Shown: positions 12,561-23,967, counted from the stretch's first letter. The stretch is DNA of 64,000 nt from Xiphophorus maculatus (GCF_002775205.1 NC_036458.1:3750560-3814559), one strand, 5' to 3'. Notes: generated by a model not told the origin, from the sequence alone. Translations and numbers: made by a program.

Positions 12561-12758
12561 CCGCCCACCGAGTGGCGGTCATGTGACACGAGAGCCAATC
12601 AGAATGTACTTATAGCTACGCTTGTTTAAGAAGCCCACAATATTATAATACATAACCAGTAAGAGACACGCACTGTAAGAATGTCAGAATGTAATATTTA
12701 AACAAAATATATCAAGTTTCATGTCCGATTACAATTTTGTTTAAGTTCTACACGGTGA

Positions 12759-12772
12759 CCACCAGGTGGCAG
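12759..12772 (+). promoter_or_regulatory. CTCF core motif match between tbc1d17 and akt1s1
   Basis: CCACCAGGTGGCAG fits the 14-base CTCF core consensus CCASYAGRKGGCRS at every position. It lies in the intergenic DNA between the two divergent genes, about 270 bp upstream of the tbc1d17 start codon. Binding is inferred from motif alone. Confidence 0.5.
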
Positions 12773-12779
12773 CAAACCG

Positions 12780-13440
12780 TTTATTATTATTATTATTTTT
12801 AAATTATTGTTAGTATTATTAAGGCTGATCTGTTACCTCTTTTACTATATTGCAACTATACTCAATACAAAAATAATTAAAATTAAAAAATATAGGTATA
12901 AATAAACTAAATACAATTCTAAGTGATAGTGGTGGTAAAACTAATTTTTAAATGACATTCCTTCATATCTTTCACCCTCATTGTGTGATTTAATCTTACC
13001 TGAATACAATGTAAACACTTTGAATTACTGTTTACATTGATATGTACATTTATCTTTATTATGATCAAGGAACACTTATGTCATTGTTCGAAATTATTTT
13101 ATACTTTTAGTTTGGTACATTATTGTATTAAGATATATGCGCGATCTGGCCATGATATTTGTTGCTATGTGTCTGCAGCGTGAAGGTTTGAGCTGTATTA
13201 TAACCATAAGCTAAAAGAGGTTGCTGCTCGTGCACAAGCAAATATCGAAAACGTGCTCGTTCACAACCACTTATCACGTCGGTAAACAGGTGACGTAAGA
13301 GCTGCGTCAAGTCAGAAACAAACCAGAAAAAGACAGGAAGTAGCTCTGATAGCTGTGTTAGTTACAATTTATTTTTAATATAGGTTGAATTAATATCATT
13401 TTGGACAGGAAAAATATACGTATTAGTCCTTCGTTGTACT

Positions 13441-13472
<32 letters not shown>

Positions 13473-13900
13473 GTTGTTGTTGTTGTTATATCATTCATTT
13501 TATGTAAGCCAGAGTTGTCGCAATTAAAAGAAATAAACCATTTTAATTTATCACTGAGTGCAATTAAATCTCGTAATATAGGATAATCTGTTTTTAAATT
13601 TAAATTGACTTTCTCGACTATATGCTTATTTGTTGAAATTAACCTGCAAATTGGCCAAGTCTGTCTCGTGAAATTGGAACTCCATAATTAAACTGAATGG
13701 AAATAATTTAACAGACTTAGCTTGCAATTACTGCTTATAAGACATTTTGATAATTATTTTTCTTATAAATAAGAAACATTAAAAAAATTCTTATTTCCAA
13801 ATAAAATTAGGAAATTATATAAAATAAATAAAATTGTCCATTCTTCTTCTTCTTCTTATTAGCAAATCTGCTTTTATTTTGAAATCGATAACCGGATATA
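12780..13900. other. intergenic AT-rich spacer with simple repeats
   Basis: No gene is visible between the two divergent promoters. The stretch holds short ATT-rich runs (about 12783-12800), an (ATT)n/(GTT)n microsatellite at 13442-13488 and AT-rich unique DNA. Several CRE-like half sites (TGACGT) occur around 13290. Confidence 0.6.
13442..13488. repeat. (ATT)n to (GTT)n compound microsatellite
   Basis: About ten ATT units pass directly into five GTT units. It lies upstream of akt1s1 and is a likely length polymorphism. Confidence 0.9.
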
Positions 13901-13904
13901 TTGT

Positions 13905-14048
13905 AGCTCACCGGCTCCTAGCTTTCCTCCGCTGGTGTCGAGGCTAGCTGAGGGAGAGAAACCGTGGGAGAAGGGCAGAAAGCGTGGGGTAAAAACATTC
14001 ATTAAACTCGGTTAACACCTGGCAGCGGTGAAGAAAGAAACTGAACAG
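13905..14048 (+). promoter_or_regulatory. akt1s1: akt1s1 promoter and probable non-coding first exon
   Basis: GC content and CpG density rise here. The stretch ends in a good donor, ACAG|GTAAAT at 14048/14049. The first coding exon of akt1s1 has a clear acceptor at 15506 and needs an upstream 5' UTR exon, so this stretch is the best candidate. The start site cannot be fixed from sequence. CpG-rich DNA continues to about 14300, so an alternative first exon is possible. Confidence 0.4.
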
Positions 14049-14589
14049 GTAAATGGACATGTTCCTCTTACTTTCCACCTCATTACTGCCGAGTCAGGTC
14101 TGCTCTTAAAGCCTGAAAAGGGAGGAGAGATGCGGATTCATCAGCAGCAGGAGGCTGGCTGCACACAACATTGGACTGAATAACAAGATAAACAACAACA
14201 GCTGCTGCTGCAGCGGTCGCAGCCGCAATGATAAGCGCAAAGCGTGCAGTTTTACCGGAGTTAGCGTTGTCCGTGGGAAGGATTCATACGGAGCGGAGGC
14301 TCTGCTGGCAGCAGCTACAGTTAGCATTGCTAAGTGAAGGAGGAGGACTCTGCAGCAGTTACAACACACTGGTTTCTGCAGATGTAACTGTACATATCTG
14401 AGTTCCGATCCATAGTTATAGCTGACACAACAGAGAAGAAACACTGAATGGTTTCTAGATCACAACCAAAAAGCTAAAACTTGAGTCTCTGCTCCTCGTA
14501 TCGCAAAAATGGTAAAGAAGGGCTCAAATGCATAAAGTAGCTCATGACTTTAACGTGGCTGAATATTATACCACTGTTGTTGACATGAT

Positions 14590-15065
14590 TTGTCCAAGTC
14601 TTCTTCTTGAAGTTTAATCGAGATTAATAGATTATTGAAGTAATCGTCAACTAATTTATCAATCAATTAATTGGAGTTCCATAAAATGACCTTATGTTGG
14701 GAAAAAAAACAATCAGAGCAGTAAATAAGGCAAAGCTGTACAAAATATATACATTATGTATTTAATATAAAAACACTGTCTGTAAATATGTTTTAGCCAA
14801 AACTCCTCAAATGGCATTGTTTTAGCTTCACTTGTTAGAATTTGCTAGAGAAGTGCTCTTTTATTGCTTTTATTTTAGGCTATAAAATATGTATTTTCTT
14901 ATTGAAGAAGGAGTTTAATTATTTCTCTATGTACATATTTAATGTATTTCTAATATTGTATAAAAATACTTGCGCAGTTTAATGAAGAATGTGTCAGCTT
15001 TTGTTCAATTAATTGTCAGAATAATCAATTACTAAAATAATCATTAGCAAAGAATGAATCTACAG
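14590..15065. mobile_element. TTAATCGATTAATC-type MITE copy
   Basis: Both ends are rich in alternating TAATCGATTA/ATTAATCA motifs. The middle carries phrases (AGCCAAAACTCCTCAAATGGCA and similar) that recur near 33420. The same family occurs at 6590-7070, 20670-21900, 33225-33600, 42990-43460 and 46300-46600. Family identity is inferred from this internal similarity; no target-site duplication was determined. Confidence 0.6.
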
Positions 15066-15783
15066 CTAAAAGAGAATCCTAACATCAAAATGTGAAAAGC
15101 TCAATCATTTCTGCTTGACATATTACTACATCTAAGGGCTGATCTGTTGAATTATTTTTTTAATTAAGGCATTAATAATTTGATAGAAAAAGACAATTAA
15201 TAGATTTTCTTTCTCACAATTTGAACCGGAAGAAGCTTGAATAATGCCACTTGAGTTTTGTGTTGGACAGTGCTAAAATGTTTTTTTTTATTTAATCTTA
15301 AATGCAAAATTCTGGTTCTTTTTGTACAGTTCTGACTTAACTACTCTGACTATGTCGTTCTTTCAGAAAATTGCCTGTTTTGGAGCCTCTAAACTCCAGC
15401 TAATGATTAATCGTTTTAGCCAGAGTTTAAATAAATCAGAATAATTCCAAAATTAATGGGTGAAACTTGTGTCTGAATATTTTCTCTCTCTCTTTTTTTT
15501 TTCCAGGCATCTTTTCCATCTCTCCCTTGGCTCTCACCACCTCCCAGCTACCATATCTTTAAGTCACCGTGTGCCTCCATACCTGATTAGTTCGCTTTTT
15601 TATCCTCAACCAAGCAGAAACACCAGCAAAGAAGCTTTAAGTAAAATCAGACAGCAACCAAAGTCGGTATTTCATTCAGTTTGGCACCTCAGATCATTTC
15701 TAATCAGTTTAAAATCCGAAGTTCATACTTGTTTTTCAGTGTTAGTCGGTTATTTTGTCAGGCCATTCTCTAGAATCACCATT

Positions 15784-18700
15784 ATGGCCTCTGTAACCCA
15801 CTCCTCTGAGCCGGAGATCCCAGACAACCACAAAGAGAGCTGGTTGGCTCTACTCTCCGCTGCGGAAGCCTATTGCCAAAAGTCCGGCTGCGACCTGGCC
15901 ATCCTCACGGCCTGCAAGAAGTTCCGGTTGACGCCCAGTGAAGGTGAAGTCGGGAAGAAGCGGGAAAGCGGCGCCGGCTTTCCGAAGGAATGCGAGTTCT
16001 CCTACAGCGTGTGGGGTCAGGGCTTCCTGGCCGAGTCGGCGCGCCGCTACGTGGACGACATCGGTGTGCTGCACGCCACGTCCATGCTGACGGCCCAGAA
16101 GCACACGCGGCAAAGCGCAGGAGAGCAAGGAGGCAAGCTGCTGGTTGATTTGACCTCTGACACCGGATACAGAGGGGTAAGTAGTAGGGGTGCAAGTAAA
16201 TAATCGACTGACAAATTAATGTTGGTTAATGGTTTATTAGTTTAAAATTAGTTCCAGTCGATTAACGAGTGGCATCTTTTAGTGTTGTAGTTTGACCGCC
16301 ATCCAGCAGAGGGCGGCGCTGGTTATCTTTAAGCAAATAGTCCGTTGATACATAAACAGAGATGGCGGCAATATTCTAGAACGGTCCAAACGGAGAGGTT
16401 TGGGATGGAAAATGTCCTTTATGTGACGCTTCGCTAGCTTGCTACTTTATCATCGGACTTTAATTAACTTATTTCCTTTTAGCTTCACAAGCGTGCTGTT
16501 GTTACCCCGGGTATCAGAAGCCTTTGGAGGTAGTTACACTTTGGTGCAATAACGGCAGCCAGATCGTGTTAGCCGGTCCGACATTAGCGACGTATCTTGA
16601 GAATTTGAAAACATTTTCTCTTTATTTACCAAATTTATGAGGGGGAATGAAATATTTCAACCGTCTGAATTAATCTGTTTCCCTCTCCGTAACTAATTAT
16701 TCTTTCAAAAGCTCCATAATATATTTATTTCTCTCATCTTGAACAACAAAGATTTGTTGCCACAGCTACAGGGGATAACGCAGAAAAATGGTAAGATGAT
16801 GAAAAAAAAAACCTGGCGCCAATATGCAAGATTGATTTTTGGTGAGTTAAAGCGCTTAATGGAGGGAAATAAAAACATTCCCATGTAGAAAAAACCATAG
16901 AGTGTCTGCATGCTTTATTCATTTGATCTTTTATTTTTTTTTATTCAGCAACTTAAGAGGTCCCTGTTTTATTTTATAAATGTCTAAGTGTATTAATGTG
17001 AGAACATAAAAAAATTTCTGCTTATTCAGTCAGTTTTTAACCCTTTCATGCATGAATTATTATCCTTTGTGTCAGGATTTTTTTTTCCATTTTTAAAATT
17101 TTCTTAAGGCATAAAAAAGGTAGGAAAAAAAATTGTAAAATTTTTTATTTTTTTTAGGTGATCAATTGTAATATTTTCCAAATACAAAGTTATTTGAAAA
17201 ATACAAAAGTTATTTAGGGCAAGACTACAGTAGAAGGAGGGACAAGGTTGGTGGCTTGCTTTTTTTGTCTGTCGGCCATGTTGGGTTTAAGAAAAATAAT
17301 TTCTCGCATTTGCAGCTGATGGCCAGTAGTTGATGGTGTATTTCATGATGCATTAGTGTCCACTTCAATGGTTTGTGTGCATTTACAGCATAAAAATCCA
17401 CAAGAAAATGGCTTATAGATAGCTGTCCACTAGTAGTGACCACTATGCATGAAAGGGTTAATACAGCTGATTTATTTTTAATTCAGCATATTATAAAAAT
17501 GTAGCCTCTTCGTTTTGTGGATCTCATATTTTATTCTTTTCATCTTTTATTTTTCTATTTAGCAACTTGATAGATATGCTGCTGTTTTTGCTATATTTTA
17601 TCAATATGTCTGTGTAACATGAGAAAACCAAAATTCTCTGTTAATTCAGTCAGTATTTAATACAGCTGACAAAATCTAATGTGAAAATTAATTATTTTTA
17701 ATTCAGAATGTTATGAAAATGTAGCCCTTTGTGTTATGGAAAGATACTTGTCCCTCTTGATACAAGAGAAAAAGTCATTAATCGCTAAGTGGGAATATGT
17801 TCCACATTTTTATTCAAAGTTCCCGTTTAAAAAATGTTTGAATCTCTGCAGAGCTTCACAGGCGACGGCGTAGTGGGCGGAGTCAGCCCCAACAACAGAC
17901 TGTACTCCCAGAGCTACCCGTCCATCTACAGCCCGGACGGCACCAGCCAACAGGGCGTCGGGCAGAACGGCAACCGGGAGCGGGAGCGGAGCGCCACAGA
18001 GGTGGAGCGAGGGAGACAGAGAGCCGGGATCGTAGACCTGGAGGAGGAAGGAGAAGAGGCGGAGGAAGAGGAGGAAGACATGGAAGAGAGACGACCATAC
18101 GGCAATGAAAGTGCAGGTGAGGCAGATTGTTTTAGTTTGATCCAGTGAGAAATGAAATCTTCTTTCAGGAGGAACGGATTTAAAGAAAACAAAAATGTTA
18201 ATTTCTCAGTAGATTTGAATATTAAACTCGGGGTTATGTTAGGATTAAAGCATACAGACTTTCACTGAGACCCTCTACCAGGAGCAGAGGACCCGAAAAT
18301 GTTACTCAAGTTAGAGTGAAAAAGTATTTATTAAAAAGTCAACTCTAGTACCGAGTAACTGATCAAATTATCAGTCATTTAATAATATACTTTGAAAGAA
18401 AGTCTGTAGAACCGTCTAGCAAATCGACTGTAAAAGGTAGAAAAACTGGGTGTAAAATAGTAAAAAGTCAGAATCTTATTAGATACTTTTTATGGACTTT
18501 ACCCTAAATAAGTTTTTGTTGGTTGCTTCTCTAAGTGTCTGTTTTTAAAAACTTGTAATCGGTTTTTAGGCGTTTTCTCCATGGACGAGGACTCTCTTTC
18601 TCGTGACTGTGAGCCGTTCTTTGAGTCCGATGGAGAGGAGGAAAGCACCGACGGTAAGAGATTCATCGCCCAGCTCTCCTTCATCACATACATGTTGGAG

Positions 18701-21700
18701 TAAAGCGTTGCTTCTTCGTCCTGTCTGCACCAGGCTCGCTGAGCGAGGACGCCCCGCCGCCGCCGCGCGGCCTGGCCGTGGGGCAGCACGCCTTCTCGTC
18801 GCGCCACGCCCACTCCACGGCGCTGGCGCGCTCGCTGCCCGTGTCCGTCCCCGTGTGGGGCTGCAAGAGCAGCAGAGCCGCTCAGGGAGACAGCGGCAGC
18901 GGAGAGCGGGTGAGCCATCAGAAAACTCCGATTTACTTCACAGTTTAACTGGTTTAACGTTCCTCTTTCAATTTGAGGCTTTTCTGAATCAGAGCTGCTC
19001 TGAAGGTTCTGAGGTTATTTAAATTCATCCTCAAGTGGATAAAATCACAATAATCCGCAGTTAAACGAAAATGAGGCTAAAATAATGAAGTTACGTCTGT
19101 GATTTATTACTTGGATAAAACTAGAGTAGAATAGAGTAAATAGTTACATTTACTTAAGTAACTTTTTGAAGAAAAAAAGTACTTTTAGGAATATTTCTAC
19201 TACACTATACTTTTCTACTTGAGTAATTTCATTTTGTGGTATCTCTACTCTGAGTAAAATTTCTGGATTTTCTACCCACTGAGTGAAAAACAAAAATGTT
19301 TTAACCAAAAATTCACCAGACACAGACCTGCAGTTTCTGTTAAAGTTTAATTTGTTTTTTATTGAAAGAAACTGATTTGGAAACATTTTTTCTTTTGCCT
19401 GATTTTATTGTTTGCTGTTTATAAGAATTATTGTAATTTTGGTCCTTAAAATACCAAAATTTCCTCTTTGTATTTTGGTCTGTCTGATCATATAATCTTT
19501 AACTATTTAATGATTAATAATTTGATCAATTATTTGATTAGACTTTTTACCAAATACTTTTTTTACTCTTGAGTAATTTCTTGGGTGGCTACTTTTTACT
19601 TGTGTATTTATGTATAAATTTAATTTAATTTTATGTATATTTTGATGGACACAGATTTCTGCCTTCAGTCGATCTGTTGAAGAGTTTAGACTCTAAATCA
19701 GGGGTGTCAAACTCCAGTCCTCAAGGGCCGCTGTCCTCCAACTTTTAGATGTGCCTCTGCTGCACCACACCTGAATAGAATAATTAGGTCATTAGCAAGG
19801 CTGGGAGAACTGATCTACACAAGGAGGAGGTAATTAAGCCATTTCATTCCAGTGTTTTGTACCTGTGGCACATCTAAAAGCTGTAGGACAGCGGCCCTTG
19901 AGGACTGGAGTTTGACACCTGTGCTCTAAATCAATTTAATTTTGAGGAAAAGTGTAATTGTAACACATTTTAATGGACAGTGCAGAACACACTTGACTTG
20001 TTGCGGTGGAGGAATAAAGAGGAAGTCTGATTGGTGTTATGACCCGATGTTTTGAAGTTGTATCTCTTGTTTAGAAGCAGTAATGCTCTAAAATAACTGA
20101 AAATCTGAAGTAACATGTAAGTTTTAAATGTTTTTAATGACTCAGACTTCAGTCATTGTTTTGCAGAGGAGGAATAAATGAGAGCTGAGTGTTGTGCAGC
20201 TGCAACAGCGATTACACTCTAAAACAAACTCAAATCCCTCCAAGTTATGAGGGGAAAGTGTAACCATGACAAGTTCTGATGTATCTTAAGGACCCAGTCT
20301 TTCCTCAGGAAGGAGAAATAAAGCAAAAGTATGAGCAGAGTTATAACTCTGTGTTTTCTGTCGTAACTTTTGTTCCATTTGCTTCGATTATTCTCTAAAA
20401 TTGAAAATTAATTGTTTTGAGGGGGCCGCATAAAATCAGTCCAAGGGCTGTAAACGGCCCACAGGCCCCACTTTGAACACTCTTGATGTTGATGTACATA
20501 TGTAATGAGGCTCTCACTGTTAAATGTTCTTAAAGAATAATGTTTTTAAAGGCGATGCTATGGCCTCTAAAGACAGACACTATTCAGCTGCAAGCATCTG
20601 AAAGTTCAAAAGGTCAACCCACTTTTGGTAACAGAAACATGAAGCTTATTTCTGCTGCTTTTAATATCTATCTGTCTAGGGCTAATTATTAATCTATTCA
20701 TAGTTCTGAGGATTATTTCTTATCAATTTATTGTTTAAAAAATGTCACATTCTCCACAATTTTCATTCAAACCAAATAAACAATTTAATTGCTCTGAATA
20801 TTGAATATTAAATAGTTTTGGGTCTTTATACACTGGTTAGCGATTAATCAATTACTGTATTAGTTTACCATAATTTCTGTAATTGCTAAATCGCAATTAA
20901 TCTGGTTAATGAATTAGTCGTTTGATTATTTTGACAATTAATCGGATAAAAATTCGGCACATTCTGCCTGTCTTTTATTTTAGCCTTTTTTATGCAATAT
21001 TAAAAATATATATGAATGCACATAAAAAAATTTCAATAAGAAACATTTTATTGCCTAATATGGAACAACTTAGTTTTCCTGAATGATTGATCATCTGTAG
21101 CATCAGTAGTTAAAATAAACAAACTGAAATGTCTACAGTTGTGGCTTAATTGCTGCTCTGAGAATGTTGTTCTTTCAGCAAATGACCTTTTTTTGAGTCT
21201 GTATGCTCCAGTAATGATTAATCGATTACTAAATAGTTTAGGATTATTTTAGTAATTGATTAATTACAGTAAACTGTTTCATTATTTTGCAGATTAATCG
21301 ATTAATCATAAAAAATTGGAAAGTTCTATATATTTAGCATTTTAACCTGTTTCTGCAATATTGGAAATGAATTATAAATGCAAATAAACAATTCCTTTTT
21401 TAACTAAGGAAATTAACATCCTATTCATTTTAAATTAGTTGATTATTTCAGTAATCAATCTGATTAATGGTTTCATTATTTTTGATGATTAATTGATTAA
21501 TCGGATGAAAAATCAAAATATATTTGAGTCTGTATACTCAGTAACGATCAGTCGATTGCTGAATTTGTTGACGATTATTTGGATAATGGATTAAACATGA
21601 TTAATCCAATTAATTAATTAGTCATTTTGTTACTTTGACAAAAAAAAATTGGCACATTCTGCCTATTTTTTATTTTAGCCTTTGTTTTAAAATAAACAAT

Positions 21701-22047
21701 TTAATTCCTTTTGTTTTGTAAATAAAATTAACATTTTGTTGCCTAATGTGCAACAACTTAGCATTTATTTTTTTACATTTGATCTTAAATGTGTATAGTG
21801 TTGGCTTAATGGCTGCTCTAACTTGTTCTTTTTTTGAGTGTACACTCCAGTTGTTGATCAATCAGTTACTGAATTGATTGATTAATCTGATTAATCGTGT
21901 GCGTTCCAGGCGGGCTGCGCCGACCTGGAGCACATCGCCGCCAGCATGAAGGCCCTGCTGGTCCCTGGCGCCACCGACGGGACGGAGATGTTCGGCGCTC
22001 TGCCACGGCCGCGCCTCAACACGGGCGACTTCTCGCTCAAACACTGA
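15784..22047 (+). CDS. akt1s1: Proline-rich AKT1 substrate 1 (PRAS40)
   Basis: Five coding exons: 15784-16176 (exon begins 15507), 17852-18116, 18570-18653, 18734-18909, 21910-22047. They give 351 aa, against 256 in human. The start is ATG at 15784 ([11 protein letters not shown]). Conserved landmarks are the TOS motif FSMDE (222-226, human FVMDE) that binds Raptor; [10 protein letters not shown], whose Ser285 matches human Ser183; and the AKT site RPRLNT near the C-terminus, whose Thr344 matches human Thr246 and becomes a 14-3-3 docking site. [12 protein letters not shown] (311-322) is also diagnostic. Differences from human: the mammalian proline-rich N-terminus is replaced by non-proline sequence, and exon 3 carries a long Glu-rich acidic run just before the TOS motif. 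In the family, PRAS40 restrains mTORC1 in the cytosol until AKT phosphorylates it. The gene is head-to-head with tbc1d17, as in mammals. Confidence 0.95.
16303..16316 (+). promoter_or_regulatory. CTCF core motif match in akt1s1 intron
   Basis: CCAGCAGAGGGCGG fits CCASYAGRKGGCRS exactly. It sits in the intron after the first coding exon, inside a stretch (about 16190-16620) that looks like a decayed transposon end, so it may be transposon-derived. Confidence 0.45.
16926..17740. repeat. tandem duplicated ~200-bp intronic segment, one copy split by a MITE
   Basis: Copy A is 16926-17040 plus 17458-17520; copy B is 17541-17740. They share, in order, ATCTTTTATTT, AGCAACTT, ATGTCT(A/G)(A/T)GTGTA, ATTCAGTCAGT, TTAATACAGCTGA, TTTTTAATTCAG and AAAATGTAGCC. 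Copy A is interrupted at TTAA by the element at 17041-17457. Copy B keeps one uninterrupted TTAA at 17657-17660. Confidence 0.75.
17041..17457. mobile_element. piggyBac-type non-autonomous element (MITE)
   Basis: The ends are CCCTTTCATGCAT and its inverse ATGCATGAAAGGG, immediately flanked by the duplicated tetranucleotide TTAA (17037-17040 and 17458-17461). TTAA target duplication with CCC...GGG ends is the signature of the piggyBac superfamily. The 417-bp interior has no transposase. It lies in the akt1s1 intron before exon 3. Confidence 0.85.
18290..18420. repeat. AGTACTTGAGTA-type interspersed repeat
   Basis: The stretch consists of degenerate TACTCAAGT / AGTAACT / AAAAGTA motifs. The same phrases recur at 19100-19275, 19540-19620, 24055-24345 and 63505-63760, so this is a dispersed family rather than a local microsatellite. 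Confidence 0.5.
19100..19620. repeat. AGTACTTGAGTA-type interspersed repeat
   Basis: Phrases such as CTACTTGAGTAATTTC and CTCTGAGTAAAATTTCTGG at both ends (19200-19270, 19560-19600) flank AT-rich DNA. It is located in akt1s1 intron 5. Confidence 0.5.
19699..19923. mobile_element. hAT-type MITE, 225 bp, perfect 8-bp target duplication
   Basis: The terminal inverted repeats are long: the left end opens CAGGGGTGTCAAACT and the right end closes AGTTTGACACCTGTG. Homology of the arms extends through the CTCAAGGGCCGCTGTCCT portion. The flanks at 19691-19698 and 19924-19931 are both CTCTAAAT. An 8-bp duplication with CAGGG-type ends identifies the hAT superfamily. There is no coding capacity. Sister copies lie at 11751-11970 and 60007-60227. 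Confidence 0.9.
20400..20490. mobile_element. fragment of GGGTGTTCAAA-type repeat
   Basis: GGGGGCCGCATAAAAT...CCACTTTGAACACTC matches, inverted, the ends of copies near 2039, 44996, 56247 and 58046. Only the terminal part is recognisable. Confidence 0.45.
20670..21900. mobile_element. run of three to four TTAATCGATTAATC-type MITE copies
   Basis: ATTAATCGATTACT / TAATGATTAATCG motifs recur about every 300 bp, with shared interior phrases (GCACATTCTGCCT, TTTATTTTAGCC, TTGAGTCTGTATGCTC). The last copy runs to within about 10 bases of the akt1s1 exon 6 acceptor at 21909. Confidence 0.65.
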
Positions 22048-23960
22048 GACGGCGAGCGGGAAAAAACATGGCGGAGAGGAGAAAAAGAAAAACCTGGAAT
22101 GTGTGAATCAGTGTCAAAGCTCAAATCTGTTTATTGTTTCACTCACTAAAAAACAAAAATTAACTGCTTTACAGGGTCGTGAAGAAATGTTACAAACACT
22201 AATGACATCTGCAACGCTATTTCTCCCCAACGACGTCTCAGAGCGGCGCCGCGTTCGGACCGAGCGGCGCCGCGTTCGGACCGAGCGGCGCCGCGTTCGG
22301 ACCGAGCGGCTAAACAGGAGGAGCCGATTGTTTCCATCTTGTGTTTTACAGCTTCTATTTGGATTTTTAGCATCAGAGCCAGGCTACGATTTATTTATTT
22401 TTCCTTTTAAATGATGGGAATATAGTCATAATATTTAAGAATAGAGTTGAATAAAATGGCAATTTTATGAGAATTGTGACACAAAAAGTAACAAAATTAA
22501 AATGAGGAATGCTGAGCAGATGTGTAAATAATTCATTTTTAACACATCAGCATTTAAATTATCATCAGTATCGGAACAAACGACTATTTGGATATAAGAA
22601 TCACATTAACTGAGTTACTCACACTAGATCTTAACTCTAAAAGCTTCTTCCTTCTTAATAAAACGACTTTTTCTTGTATTTTGAAACATCTTTCTGGTAA
22701 AATAGAGTTTTTATTCTGCTAATCTTATGATTTATTCTCATAATTAAGCAAAAATTCTCGTAGCCTGTCCCTGATAATTCGTCATACAACTCAGAAGGAA
22801 TCAGTAAAATAAAATCCACTTAGTTTAGAAACGAAAGCAACAAAATGTTTCATTTTTAGTATTTACCGCCCAGCCCTACTCAGGATTATTCACATCAGCG
22901 CTTTCTGACTCCCAGATTTGCTCTGAAATAATCTGAAGTGATTCTTCTTCTCTTAGATTTACCTCAAACGAATCAGTTAGTGGAGATCAGGTGAATTTTA
23001 CCTCCAACACTAAAACTTCACTCAGAAATTTGAAGTTGCTGCTTTTGCATTCATATACATGCTAACTTTTAACACATTAGGTAACTGCTAAGCTTTAGCC
23101 ACGTGCTATGATGGGTTTCTGAACACTAAGCAAGTATTTAGGTGGTTTTTTCAGTATTTTTCAAGCCTGGTTGATTCAAATGGTCTAAAAAAGTGGAAAA
23201 GCTGCTTCTGATTCTGCAGAAACTTTAATTTTAGAGCAGTTTTCTAATGTCGGTACAATCAGGGTGCAATCTGGAATGTTTTTGCAAGATTTTGAAGAAG
23301 AAGAATGCAGCCAACTGTGCAGTTTTAAGGTTTGCTGCCTAATAAACCTAAAAAACAAAATCAGGTCTGTTCTAACATTTCTCTCACAATGATCTCAAAG
23401 TCCAGGCTTATGCAACCCATAAAGTTTAATTTCACCTCAAATTAAAGTTTTACTCCTAATTTCAATGTGTCTGTGTTGAAGAAATGGGAACTTTACTTTG
23501 TAATAATTTGAAAAAAGTTCGGTTAATTTGTCATTAGACAAATACGGAGACCAACTGGCTCACTGTCATCGGTTTATGTAACGGGGTAAAAAAAGAAACG
23601 GATTTTAACACGAAGCTTGTTGATTTTTTTTGTAAATGTAAGCAGAGGACACCAGCACCTTCTCATTACATGCCTATTTTTTTATTTCATCAATGAATGA
23701 CTGATTGATGGGATGATTGTAAATCAACTTCATGTTCCAGGGGGATGGTAATGATTTTTTTTCTTTTTCCCTATTTGCTCTGGATGTGTTGTTAAAATGC
23801 CTGAATGGAAGAGAAAGTGACTTTGTTTGTGAGAGAAAGGAAGAGAGATGTGCTAAAATGTTAACATCTCGGATATTTCAAACATAAATGTTCCGTTAAA
23901 TCCTTTTATGTTTCAAATAAAGGAGCAACACCAAGAATAAACGGCTCGGGGTGTTAATTT
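22048..23960 (+). other. akt1s1: akt1s1 3' untranslated region
   Basis: No coding sequence follows the TGA at 22045-22047. A polyadenylation signal AATAAA occurs early at 22657-22662, and a tandem pair lies at 23916-23921 and 23936-23941. The distal pair would give a 3' UTR of about 1.9 kb. The region contains the 21-bp GC-rich array and patches of the AGAATAAAGTC repeat (22420-22500, 22690-22770). Which signal is used cannot be decided from sequence. Confidence 0.5.
22241..22310. repeat. 21-bp GC-rich tandem array, 3.3 copies
   Basis: The unit GAGCGGCGCCGCGTTCGGAC(C) is repeated three times without change, followed by GAGCGGC. Each unit contains the palindrome GGCGCC and several CpGs, which is strikingly GC-rich for this AT-rich 3' UTR. 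Confidence 0.95.
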
Positions 23961-23967
23961 TTAATGG

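Noticed and set aside
15460..15783. In-frame upstream extension of the akt1s1 reading frame (MKLVSEYFLSLFF...)
   Set aside because: It crosses a clear polypyrimidine tract and AG acceptor at 15505-15506, so its first part is intron; the remainder is AT-rich 5' UTR without PRAS40 similarity. ATG at 15784 is the better start.
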